From NCBI GenBank assembly GCA_037043015.1, contig CM073323.1, forward strand, positions 15,579,258-15,643,257: a DNA stretch of 64,000 bases, given 5' to 3'. The position numbers were made by a program, and so were the translations under genes. The stretch's first letter is position 1; every line of letters starts with the position of its first letter. This stretch comes from Bryum argenteum. Lineage: Eukaryota > Streptophyta > Bryopsida > Bryales > Bryaceae. The notes below the pieces were generated by a model. The model did not search any database, was not told the DNA's origin, and was given only the letters and a program-made list of their open reading frames with translations. Positions 1-12,111 of the stretch are shown here, one piece after another.

Positions 1-2795
1 GAGAAATTTGGAGGAAACAATGAGGAGCCCTAACCCAAATACTCCCAAATTGACATGATCTACCGATATCCCAAGGTGGCAATCCCAAGATAAGCCTCCC
101 AAGGACACTAACTATTAAGGAAGTTCATCCAATGCTCAACATAAAGAGGAAGATTCTTATTTAGAGGGGAAGTTTTGAGTATAGAGAGACCTTTGGACTA
201 TTGAGGGCCACGGCCATTTGGAGGGGTAGTTGCCCCTCTTAAATAGCGTGGGGGACCAACAAGAGATGGAGTGGGGCATATTTTTGTCAAAGCCCGACAA
301 TAATGGCATTCAAGGGGCAAAAAGTTACGGTGCAAATGCTCTAATAGTGAACAATTGATATCTAGGCGAGTAGTTAGGGATGTAGTAAAAAAGTGAGACT
401 CTATGGTGAAACAACTCAAAGGGGGGCACCCAAGACTCTTGTCTTTATAGAGTATCCCATGCGTACCTAATTAGGGTGCTCACTTTTAGGTTTCCACTTC
501 TGAAATTATTTTTAATTATCGGGAAGCTTTAAAATATCCCAAAAATAGGGAAAATTTGTCTTTTCCTTGTCCTTATGTCCGAAAAATAGTAGCCCACTCA
601 TTTCATCACTCCAAGTATATAGGTTCCTTACATAATCTTTAAATGCACAACAATAGGTGCTTTCACTATGTGACTTACATTAGACAAGTGGTATACATGT
701 GTTCTCTCAAATGTTTGGGAAGACCTTCCTATGCTATCTTTCTCACTTTTTATGTATGGCATATAGTAAACTTTGTATAGTATATTGGACACTGTTTGTG
801 GTGGAATGCTAATTACACTAATTAGTGTACATTTCAACGTTTTGAATTTGCTTTAGGTCACCTTGACTAATTTTCTACATTACACTCAAAAACATTGTGG
901 ATTGTAAAGACTTTCCATATTTTGCAAACACAACCACTCATACTCTATGATTCCTCATACTTAATGGGCTATTCAATTCCATATCTTGAAAGTGGAATAT
1001 GAGGAGCCTCAAATTTTCTTAACCAAAAAATCATTGATGAGATTAGTTTTTGATGTTGAAGAGGATCGAACTGGGTGCAAATCATTGACCATCCATCTTA
1101 CGGTCAAAGGAAGTTTTGACATTAGAAAGTATTGAAGCTCTTGGAAAGGCCCTCAAAGAAGCTCTTGGGTGTTATAGGGAGGACGATAATTAAGGAGGGG
1201 CATTTAGCGAGCAGTAGCATGGTAGATGTCACAATCGCGATATTGTGGGGTACAAAAAAGCACTCATCTACACTGATTTGGCCACACACTTTGGCATATG
1301 GTGCGAAAATAGACCCCTATGCATGTTTGGCAAATGATTATCAGCGAACAGTTTTTTACCATTTCCTTGGGGCGGAAATTGGTGCCAAATTGGCGGAAAT
1401 TGGTGCCAAATTGGCGGAAATTGGAGGTAAGGTACAAGACTGGTAAAACATTGGAGGTAGGGTACATGATTTTTCCCAGCCTTGAGAGGTCCCTTTCCAT
1501 ATTAAGTGGGAAAGCTTTTACAAGTATTATATCACAAATCTTGAGTCTCGCTTTATTATTTCAACTGGACAATTTGTGATTTCAACCGGTTCTACACGCT
1601 TGTCATGCATCATAGGGCTCATAGACCTCTAAGAAGGGTCACGAGGGAGCCATCCCTTGATTGGCTTTTGGCACTAGGCTAGACCCGGCTTGTTGGTGGT
1701 TACATGGCACAAGCTCAGAAAACGAAGTAACAGCCGAGTAGCCGACAAGTAGCAATGGATATACAGCTGGCTGCAACAATAGTGAACACTGATGGGCATT
1801 GGAGCTTACTACCTCTACATTGCTCTCCTTGATCCATCCCCTTGTATAGTGAAACTCTTTAATTGTGCATCTTAGCTAAAGCTTCTGTGATCAAACTGAT
1901 TTTCGAAACATCCATATATTTCCGAAACGCTTCAAATGAAGGTCATACGTAGCGCATTTGTTGACCATTTGAAAGTCATTGCTCTTGGTTATCACATTTT
2001 CAAGCTCAATTCGAAATGGTTCACTATGTGTATCTCTTCGATCGCTCACTCAAGCTACCACCAACGGTCCCACAACATCCAAAATAACCCTGACAAGTGT
2101 TTCTCCAAAACTAGAATTGAAACGACAAAACAATCACTCGGGTAGGAGTGAGTGAAGGGAAAGAGACTCCTATTCGATTCTCTTGCTTTCAATAACTTTC
2201 CACATAGACAGAAGATTGCAAAAGTGCTCCGATTGGAGCAAATATAGCTCCGGCTTGGGACCAGTTTGAGCCCAGAATAATAGATAGACTCGGTGTAGGC
2301 TTGGGTAGATTGAATATTGATTCCAGAGAAAATAAAAGAGAGTTGAATTAAGAGTTATTAGAAGTCTGACGGAGAAATATAAAATCGAAGCTCGTAAAGA
2401 TGAAGGAACCTTATATTTAAAAATTGAAAAAGGGTAACACAAACAGAAATACATTCCATAAGACCCGCAGATTCCATATGTAAAGAAAACATGTACCAAA
2501 ATTTTATGATACCACTCTAGACATTGAGAAACGCCTAAAAGTCATCCCAAAAAGCACTGAACAGCATAAGTGTGCTTTTTAATATCACTTGGAATGAAAG
2601 AGTCAATGTTCAGTTTGTCATTCTAATGACCTAGAATATGCATAGAAGCCTGACAACACCTGCTCTTTTACAGTTGGGAGAAATTTTATTTGTTTTAAGT
2701 GTGAGAGTTTCATTATAGTAAATCACAACACTGGTGTTCCAGAACAAAGAAAAAGGATGCATGAATCTCAAGAGGAAGGAACAGTGCATGCGTTT
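1..2795. other. AT-rich intergenic DNA without a recognised gene
   Basis: Open frames here are short, overlap on both strands and show no family motif. The only structured feature I see is the 21-bp repeat at 1371-1425. The last part (about 2500-2795) probably holds the 3' UTR of the minus-strand gene that ends at 2796. Confidence 0.6.
1371..1425. repeat. 21-bp minisatellite, about 2.6 copies
   Basis: The unit GGCGGAAATTGGTGCCAAATT repeats with an exact period of 21 bases from 1371, with a partial third copy. A related word (ATTGGAGGTA) occurs twice just downstream. The period is a multiple of three, so chance frames stay open across it. Confidence 0.8.
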
Positions 2796-4299
2796 TCAAG
2801 GATGATCGTGCCCACCACAATGTTGATGGTCATGCTGCTTGTGGTCATGTTGTGAGCAATCATGCACTCGGTACGGGTCCATATTGTAACCTCCTCCTTC
2901 TAAAAACATGCTACTGGCATCATATGGTCGTGGAAACAGTAACTTCAAACGATAAGCGTCGACTCCATTCAAATAGTATCTGTGGAGCCGCTTTGCACGG
3001 ATGAATCCAAGGTTGCCATATAGTGCTAGAGCACCTAAATTCGTCACTTCGGCTTCCATCGTTACCTGTAACAAGCCCCACTCGTTACAAATCACACACC
3101 AATATTGACATATAACAATGATAAAAAGGTTGAAACAGTCATACCTCGTCACATCCGGCATCATGCATGACTTGAATACAACGAGTCACCAATTCTGTGG
3201 CTGCAGGACCCAGCTCAAATGCATGAGAAAAGACCTTGACAGAACTCGGGAGAAGCTTCCGGAAAACAACACAAGGTAGGGAATCTAATACAAAACTTCA
3301 GTCAGTACCTCATATAATAAACTGGAGCGGGCAGAGAATTTTATGTGCTTACCGATGCCCTTTCCTCGATGTTGTTTAACAACAACCAGCATAGCAATAT
3401 AGCCACGGAAGGTGTTTCGGTGTTGCCCCATCTTGCAGACTATAGTGCCGATGCATTTACCTTCATGAAATGCCTGAAAATCCCGTACGAACCACACTGA
3501 TTTCAGAAAGAGCCAGAAAAGAATGAAACACTTGCTTGCTATTACGAGCTCTCGTGATTGTTTCACCATGCTAGGGAGTAGCCAACATCAACCTTGTACA
3601 CTAGATTCTATCATGTAAACCGGCAGTTGCAAACTTCGCAAGAGAGAGACCGATTCAAGCCATTGGATACTTGAATAGCCACAAAATGTGTTCAGGTATT
3701 AGACCCAATCAACGAGCTACCACATAACGTAGATGTCTGGCCCAGAAAATTTGTGTCCGGGGAGGTCACGAGCTCCTTCTGCAGCTATTGATACACCCGT
3801 ATCAAATTTGAAAGATGTGCACTAATGAAACCACTGCAGCTCGCAAATACTTAATGGCAGCGGAAGCTGTAATTCATCAATTACAATCTTGCTCCTCGAC
3901 CACATACGAATTACTCAAGGGAGGACTAACCTAGTCTTTACGAAGCCAGATAAAATAGGGATATTAGAGTAGATTGTGAATCTAAATGACGCAGTCACGA
4001 AAGGCAAAATCAAAGATTTACAAAATAATTCCTCCTTGGATAATTGAGAGCAGAAGACATTGCTGATACGAAACCTAAATGCGAGATTGACAGAACTAGG
4101 GTTTGGTTTGTAAACATACCATAAAACAGAGATCCGGCCACAGAGTGATGAAATAGCGGTAGGTGAAGATGGAGTAAGGCTCCGAGAGCTCCTGGTCGAT
4201 CAAGGTCATGATGTCCGGCAACTGCGTCTCGTCCTTGTAAGAAACATACTCAATGCGGCCACTCTCGTCCGCTGTCTCCCCTCTCTCCGCCTCCGCCAT
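2796..4299 (-). CDS. NAA30: N-alpha-acetyltransferase 30, catalytic subunit of NatC
   Basis: Four exons fit with GT-AG introns in phase: 4299-4120, 3473-3353, 3200-3145 and 3065-2796, giving 208 residues. The protein is a GNAT-fold enzyme that transfers acetyl from acetyl-CoA to nascent N-termini starting with Met plus a hydrophobic residue, together with NAA35 and NAA38 on the ribosome (family knowledge). Seen in sequence: the N-terminal stretch [15 protein letters not shown], the strand [20 protein letters not shown], the acetyl-CoA loop RGKGIA (R-x-x-G-x-A), which is split by the exon 2/3 junction, and the C-terminal block [16 protein letters not shown] with [13 protein letters not shown]. 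The ATG at 4297-4299 fits family length. The tail is odd: after the catalytic domain come about 25 residues ending in a His- and Cys-rich run ([16 protein letters not shown] then GGHDHP). The first intron is about 650 bp. Confidence 0.93.
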
Positions 4300-6914
4300 G
4301 GCGATGATGCTACAGAGCGAAACGCATCAACCCTATACTCTTCCCTTGATACCGCATGTTCATCCTCTACTTAATACTTTGTTCGACAACACCCAACTCT
4401 CATCTCACCATCTCTGCCTCGTCTTTATGAGCCGATCCCTTACTGTGCTGAAATCACGAGGGTTTATGATCATACTCGTCGGAGAGAGTATGCACCCAAA
4501 TTAGGGTTATTGAAGGGGATGGTTCCAAGTCTCATATCCCTTGGAAGTCTTGGAAGGGCTTTAGAAATGACTCTTGTGCTTTCATTTTATCCTATGTCCT
4601 TTTTCATCGATATGTTGTTCAATTTCACAAGGCAAACCAAAAGGAGCACTCAAATCGATCCTTTCAAAATTTTCTTTGAATGAATTGATCATTTTTTCTT
4701 GAAATTGATTCCGTGCATATTGGATAAATGAGAAGGAACACATTCATTTGCTTTGTACCTCTTTCTCTTCAATGATTTAGAATACATGATACTTTTCTTT
4801 ACGAAACAATTGAAGGACCCTCCCAATTCGGCCAAGGAGTTATAGAGTATTTTGGAAAAATATTCAATTATAGAGTAAATGTAATGATGAGGGGATGGGA
4901 CACTTCTATTGTCGTCAGCGTGACCACGGTAAAATTGTATTTTGTTTTTATATGGAAGAAAGAGCTGTAGATCATACTTAAGGAGTCTTGACCAGTTCTA
5001 GTCTAAACACCTAGAGGAGAAGTTTACCGATGATGTCCACCGCTGAAGAGAAGTTCACCTAATGGTGTAGATTTTTTATGATAAATAAATCATAATCCCC
5101 TACATTCACATTGTATGAAAATACATCAACAAATTTTTCTTTTCATAAAAATCCATATGCATATGTATGGCAATTTGAGTTTACTTTGAAATCAATTTTA
5201 TCATCAACTTGTGCAGTAGACTAAAATTTTTTATGGTTCATTTTTACTTTAAATAGTAGTAAAACATGTCATGGTCATATTTGTCATGAATTGCAGTAAC
5301 CGTTTGAATTTCATCTTCATTAACATTTATTGGACTGTCTTGTCATCCCACACTACTGCTATCGATTGTAGTAGCACTCATGTGCTTCAAAACAAAACCA
5401 ATTTGATATGACCAATGATCGATCGAATTATTAAACTTACATTCATGGTGGTCATTTCGTGAAATCAAGTTAGCAAGTTTGTCCTCCTTCTATTGTTTGA
5501 AACCATCTCAAATTTCTTTCGACATGCCTCAACTGAGAGTGAGAATTCACGAATTGCCACTATTGTTCGTACTTGAAGCCGAACCCATATATCAACACCT
5601 TCTCAATATTAATATTAGTATCTTGCTTACTCATGTGCACAAGAAGATAATAAAGTGCCACAAAAATAAGCTCTGAGCCTTCAAAATGGCTTCGAAAAAT
5701 TCACTACCGCATGTAGAATTAGAGTAGGAAGTGCACATATACAATCCAAAGAGATTCAAGACTCAAGGAGAAGATAGGGATGGATGGCTAGCCCCAATGG
5801 CTTGCATTGGTGGGCGTAGGGTTCATGGTTCGAATCTTGTTGCCACAATGCCTTTGCTTTTGGGAAATCAGATTTGAAATCAACAATCCAAATTTGTTTT
5901 TGACAAGAGCTTCTCCGGAATAGTGATTTCTTGTCGGCCTTTAGAGTCCGGACAAGAAATCATTGTTCCGAAGAAGTCCTTTGGCAAAAAGTACTGCCAC
6001 CTAAGTTGCCATGTCATTTTTTCATTTATGACAAAAGTTCACTACCTTTTATTTTTTTCACCAAATGTAAATACCCACCGCTCAAAATGGCATTTTCAAC
6101 CAATCACAATGGAGAAACGCCTTTTTTTCTTGACTGGTGGACTTCACCATCTTAGTGTAAACCGGCTCTTAGTGTTCACTTTAGTCCGCCACTGCAATCA
6201 ATGTTTGGCTTTTCTTCAAGTCACCAATTGCAGTATATTCTTCCACTTGCAAGAGAGTTTGCATGCTCTCACACTTCGTGTTATGATTTGACACTTCCTG
6301 TTGTAAAATTATAGTGTTGTGTGAAGATTTAGTGTTACATTTCACAATTGTTAACATTAATTAACAACTCTTGTGTAGTGACATGTTAGAAAACATTGTG
6401 CATATCATTCTTCATCTAAGTCAAGCAGGCACACCCCAAAATAGATCAAAGTTCCTCTTCATGTCTTTGCGAAGGACATTCCTCTACTCTACCGGTCTGT
6501 ATCTGGATGATACTAGAGCCTAAGAAATCTGGAGTAGATCCTTTACTTAACTATATCACAGTCGAGAATAGTGTAGTGTACTGTACTGTACAATAGCTCC
6601 AATCGATATCACCAATCATACAATCAGTGCACTGCCAAAATCAAATACTTACAGAATGCAAACTTTTCACATGCTGGTCAAGGCAGCAGTTGGCTGTACC
6701 CTGGACAAACAGCGATAAAAATACAGCTCTGAAACTACCCAGCAGCACTATTTGGCCGCCTCTGCTTTCCCACTAAACTAATGATATACAAATGGTAGTT
6801 GCTCGTTTACAGTGATCTCCTAACCTGCATTAAGACTTGAGGCAATAGTGAATGAATAATGCATTTCTCATGCAAGATAATAATCAATCTTACATGGATA
6901 GAATCTTTGTAAGA
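4300..6914. other. Intergenic region between NAA30 and the ABC1 kinase gene
   Basis: This holds the 5' flank of NAA30 (from 4300 up) and the 3' flank of the ABC1 kinase gene (below 6915). No conserved protein frame is visible; frames at 5479-5676 and 5923-6291 are low-complexity chance frames. A possible tRNA-derived SINE head lies at 5785-5850. Confidence 0.55.
5785..5850 (+). mobile_element. Possible tRNA-derived SINE head
   Basis: The stretch has GATGGCTAGCCCCAATGGC followed about 25 bases later by GGTTCGAATCTTG, which resemble the pol III A box and B box (B consensus GGTTCGANNCC) at tRNA-like spacing. No cloverleaf forms, so a tRNA gene is unlikely. The wording resembles plant Au-type SINEs. 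No tail or target-site duplication was identified. Confidence 0.3.
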
Positions 6915-9900
6915 CTACAGAAAGATCTCACGGAGGGTGCGAGCTGCAACCCGCGATGTGAGTCGGTTTACAAGTTCAGGAAGAATGTTCCTCGCAACGT
7001 CTGGAAGGACGGGCATCAAATCTCGCACCATTTCTGAAATATTCACATCTCCCTGCATTCACATACAACTTCTTAGTACCTTGCCATCCATCAATGTAAC
7101 ACTCTAGACCTCCAAAACTCGTTGCTGTGCATCTTAGAGTGACGACGTGATCAGAGCAAGTTAGACCCGCTCGAAGCTTGAACTCTCAATGGAGATTTGC
7201 ACACGATGAAGTTGGTTCGACACCGACCCAGCCACATACCTGTGATGAGACGGATCGTGCTGCAGGAGAGCCTTTCGAAAGGAAAGCCACTATCCGTCGC
7301 ATATTGTTGAGCACTACCTCGTCTTCTCTAGTGACGATGGGAACTACAGATACTGGTCTCCGAAAAGCAGGTAACAGCAATGAGTTTATTAGGGGATCGA
7401 ATCTTTGAAGACCCAGTGACAACACCACTTTAGCCAATTCCTCCCGCGTCACTGCATCAATTCCCTTCACAACCTGCGATCATCCAAAGGCGCTTTGGTC
7501 TCAGCGTCTCATCCTTAGAAAAAAGTATCTCACGGTGCCGGCGTATCACATCTGCTGGGGCATGCTGGGTATACAATCCCTAACATGGTTCAACTGAGTG
7601 ACAGGGATATGTGGAAGAATCAAGATGATGTAGAATCTCAAATACCAGCGCATACCTCGTCCAATATAAATTCTCGGAAAAACTCGCCCTGCTCTGAAAT
7701 CAAGAAACTTAAAGCTGCCCGAGTCTGCACACCACCCTGTTGCTGCTGTCGCGCTAGAGCACCACCGGCCGCAGGAGATTTACCAGCAACTGCACCTGAG
7801 AAGGCACGACTCCCTTGCAGTTCTTCGCCGCCACCACTCTTCGCTGCTACCGTAAACGACTCGAATGCTTCCATCACGTCAATGAACCTCTCAGCGTCGA
7901 AGTTTGAGTTTCGTCCATAGATGGTATACCGCAGAGCCTCCCTCAATCTAGGAGAAGGGTCGGTCAATAATCTCTGCAAGCACAAAACTTTCTATAAATC
8001 ACAACTCCGTGCTTCCACATTCTTATAGCGTTTAGTACACAAACAACCACTCCTTGCAAATATAGTCACCGCCGACCAAAATATAGCTGCAAAGGCCATC
8101 GACAATACACTAGAATGATTCAATCCAAAAGCAGATGAATTTTACAGATACAGCTACTTCAGCTCATTGACTGGGCACCCAACTTGTTGTGCAGGTACAA
8201 TGCAAAATTATAAAGACAGGGAGAAGATGAGTGATAACGAGTAATTCCAGCAGAATGAATGTGGCAGAATCGAACGACTCCAAAGGTTGGATAACGTAAA
8301 AATTTGGGAGAGGACTTACTTGAGCAATGTATGGGTAAGCCTCATCCACGATAGCAAAATCAGAATTGCCAACTAATGCGATTCCTTCAAGTACACCGAT
8401 AGCGCGGATAATGAGGGCGAAGTACGGAGGAATTCGGAAAGGGTAGTCAAAAGTGATTTGTGCCAAGTCGGCGGCAAGATCCTGAAAGTTGATGTTCTTC
8501 GCACCACCACCTTCTAGAGCTTGATCAAAAACTTTCGCAAGCACTGGCATGATTGGGGCTAAGTTCACGCCTTCGGGAATAAAATCTAGAAGAACGAAAT
8601 CCTCGACGATAGCCTCGTAATCTCGATGAATCAAGTGAGAAATAGCTTCAATCATTCCGTACTTCTGATTGTCTGTAATCTGAGTCATAAGACCTGTAAA
8701 AGAGAATAAATATTTAAGTCAGGTGACACGCTATGGATTCGCAAGCATAATCACCCCAATATTTACAGTTCGAAAATGCTGAACTTCACATAACCATCAC
8801 CGCCATCGTACTGGACGTCAGAAAGTAGTCTTTGAAATTGATGGATTACAACACATTACTGACTCTATGAACACAAACTTCTTTCTCATTGTATATCACA
8901 TCTTTTTACAAAATCGATCCCCTGCTTCGGTAGAAACAAGGCAAGTCTAGAAGAATGATAGAAGTCACACTCACCGAAATCTAGAATGGCCAATTTTCCA
9001 TCTGGTGTGCGGATCAGATTGCCAGGATGTGGATCCGCATGAAAGAGTCCGGTGTCTAATAGCTTCAACCACAGACCACCAAAACCAAAGAAGGAAAGTC
9101 AGCACACAACTTTCATCAACAGGCACGGATATATGATGCAGTCCCATGAGCGTACAGAGGAGAAGGTTAGTGCCCACCTGCTTTAGATAACAGATAACGC
9201 CAATGTTCACTAGATCACCTACGTCGCTTGCAGTGCTTTGCGAAAGTTTCTCGCCTTCTATCCAACTAGTAGTTATAACCCGTCGTGAGGTGTACTTCGT
9301 AAATGTTTTTGGTACGACCACCTGGACAGGTATTACACCATGTATGAGGAGGAGTGCTCATACATCGTTCGAAGCAAGTACCTCACAAACACAAATCGGT
9401 AACCACTCAATCATTGTAAAAAATCTCGACAAGAGAAGGACTCGAAACCTGAGGAAGGTCGACTCGCATCTGCTCTGCAAATCTAGTCGCATTCTCGCCT
9501 TCATTTATGTAATCAAGCTCCTCAAAAAACCGAGCTGCCCACTCATCAACAAGCCCTACAACGTCTGTGGCTATCTGCAGTCCTATGAACAATTGCCTTC
9601 CACAATTAGCGAACAATTCACAGCCACATGTATGAGCACAGTTTCTGGATAAAAGAGCACACTCGGAAATCAGAGAACTATGCTGGATCACATGCCTGAG
9701 GAAATCTGCGCAGAGCAACGCCCAGGCGACGAATGATGAAGAGATCAATTGTTACAGTCTCCAATACATACGGTCGTTGAACCTTCACGGCCACATCTTC
9801 ACCAGTCTCGATAAGTTTCCCCTTGTAGACCTGACCAAGAGAGGCTGCCCATCATCATAAAAAATTAGATACTCACTACAGTCATATAGCACTACATTCA

Positions 9901-11560
9901 AGAGGTATCAAGCAGCGCTCCTGAAGACAGTACCTGCTGCGATTGGGGACTCCGTGAGCTCGGAGTAGACCTTGTGCCAGGGTTGTCCCAACTCAGATTC
10001 AATAAGAGCCATAGCTATATCGTTCGGAAATGACGGGACCTGTAAGTATTCAAGTGAGATTACTGCATATAAGTTACTCAAATCACAGAAGCACAATGTG
10101 TAGACTGATCCTTTACCTTGTCGCAGAGCTTCTGCAGCTCGGTCATGGCAGAAGGTGAGAGGATGTCAGGCCGGATACTAAGTGCTTGCCCCAGCTTAAT
10201 GTACGCAGGACCAAGTGATGTAACTATTTCCCTCAACTCAATAGCTCGCTTCACCTCATTCTGCCAAGAGTATTGAGAAAACGTTTCAATATTCGCAAGA
10301 GTTTACCATGGACATACAAACAATGAGAAATTACTCTATGGTGCAGCTGCGGACCTCCTTCACTTTTTTCCGTACGATGTCCCAGGCGATTCGTGACAGA
10401 AACCCGCCAGCCACACCAAGCAATTGAGCAATGCGAGTAGCCACAGATCCAGGGCGCTTCCCCCAGTACGCAGCAATAAGTTCAGGGTCGTAAACCTGCG
10501 GAAGGCCTTCCTCTCCATCTACTCCATCCACCTGCAGCTCGAAAATTACAGCTTGTCACTAATGGCCAAAACCATGCAGCCACCTAAGGCGGGAACTCTT
10601 TGCAATCATCCACATGGTACACTACTGTCAGCATTTTAAGCTGTACAAAGAATTCTCTTTGTGACAGTGTCTAGAAGTTCCTGAAATAGCTCAAGTTAAC
10701 TTTTGAAGCCATAATGTGATGAGGAGTTGCGAGAAGAGCTCACCTCAACAAGCCGGAGCTGCACGTCAGAAGACGCAAAAAGGTTGTCTGAAAGGTTCTG
10801 ACCACGAAGACCGCGCATGAGCGACGCAACTTGCTCGTCTTCTTCCATTTGAGCCCGCATTTTCTTCATCTCTTCAGACATCTCCCTCTGGCCAATATCA
10901 TACCATCAATTTCCGATTCTTGGGTGCAGCTGATTCAATATACTCTCAACAAAAAGCCCAAATAATTTCACGTTGTAGCCACATCATTTCAACTGTTCGT
11001 TTTGAGAGTAAACATCGCCTTGTCTATATCCTTCCAGAACCAATCAAACTGGTAACTGTACAAGTACAGTGAGAAAACCCAAATTGATTTTCGTTTCAGC
11101 CACATGGTGGCTCTCTTATTGTCAATTAACCACTACACGCATCGATCACCTGAATTGTCAAGAAGACCACCCGAATCGAAACGAATCCTTTCGTGTACAC
11201 ATCTTTCCGTTAAAAGTGATGCCAAACAGCACGAATTCGAAAGAACTCGACAATGAAGCAACTCACCATAGAGCGACCGCGAGTAGCTGAAGAACCATTC
11301 ACGGCCCCGTTCGCCGAACCATTCACGGCGCCATTCGTCGCACCATTCGTCGCCGTAGTGCGAGGCGGGTCACGAGTTGCCACGGCTCGAGCTCGCCCTG
11401 CGTCATGCCTGTTGGTTCTGCCGCTTTTGGTGCCGCTTTTCACAAACCAGGAGATGGGCGACGGGCTCAAGAACTGCGACTGCGACGACGACGGTAGTGC
11501 AGCATTGCCAACAATTCCTGCCGTGCCTGAAACGGGCTGCATCACCCCTAAGGCTGCCAT
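6915..11560 (-). CDS. ABC1K: ABC1/ADCK atypical kinase, predicted chloroplast plastoglobule type
   Basis: Thirteen exons join in phase to 811 residues: 11560-11267, 10887-10744, 10531-10355, 10260-10117, 10039-9934, 9844-9696, 9574-9449, 9321-9178, 9062-8975, 8693-8320, 7973-7656, 7473-7240, 7052-6915. Family hallmarks in order: KxGQ motif in [15 protein letters not shown]; Ala-rich loop [11 protein letters not shown]; lysine in VAVKVQRP; ExD region [11 protein letters not shown]; catalytic HADPHPGNL; metal-binding LDFG. From memory the C-terminal half (for example [20 protein letters not shown]) is closest to ABC1K3/ABC1K1, which act in plastoglobules on prenylquinone metabolism; the paralogue is not certain. 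The start at 11560 opens a Ser/Ala/Arg-rich, acidic-poor stretch typical of a transit peptide, then an Asn-Gly repeat linker. The frame stays open upstream to 11848, so a longer N-terminus is possible. The intron after exon 6 has a GC donor (CAG/GCATGT). Confidence 0.92.
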
Positions 11561-12111
11561 CACTCTCACCACTGAAATTCTCAGTAAGGTGGGGCTCAAA
11601 CGTCCATGTGCGCCAGCCAGCGAGCGAGTATCCGAGTTGAAGCACCACCCAATTCCAGCACTTCGAAGTGGATTGTGAAAGAACCAAATTGGGTCCGTGG
11701 CGCAATTGCGAGAAGCAGCTCGATCCGACAGAGAGCAGAGGGGTTTGCTATGAGGCCACGTCCTGTGCCTGTGACCGTCAGTTGCGGGCAGACCACTTTT
11801 GAGGTGAGAGACCCTGGAGTGCAAAGTGAGGCCACAAGTGAGCCACAACCTGGGTCCACGGGGGCGGCCACGTCAGGTGCTCGCGTGGACAATGCACAAT
11901 TCCATTTTACATTTCAAGGTAAAAGCAAAAGCAGCTATTAAATCCCCTAAAGTCGACTGAGGACAGAATCTGTCCGATTAAGCTTTGGTCAGCCTCTGTC
12001 TTTCTAAATTTAGCTCATATGAAGTTGAGACCTTTCGTGTTGGTCGTACTAAAGAGATGAAGAAAGTGCACTTCTTTCATCATGGGTGAAAAAGCAAGAG
12101 TTATTTTATAA
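11561..12111. other. 5' flank of the ABC1 kinase gene
   Basis: The minus-strand frame of exon 1 remains open to 11848 with an ATG there, but residues before the chosen start do not resemble the family. No separate gene is seen. Promoter elements could not be assigned. Confidence 0.4.
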
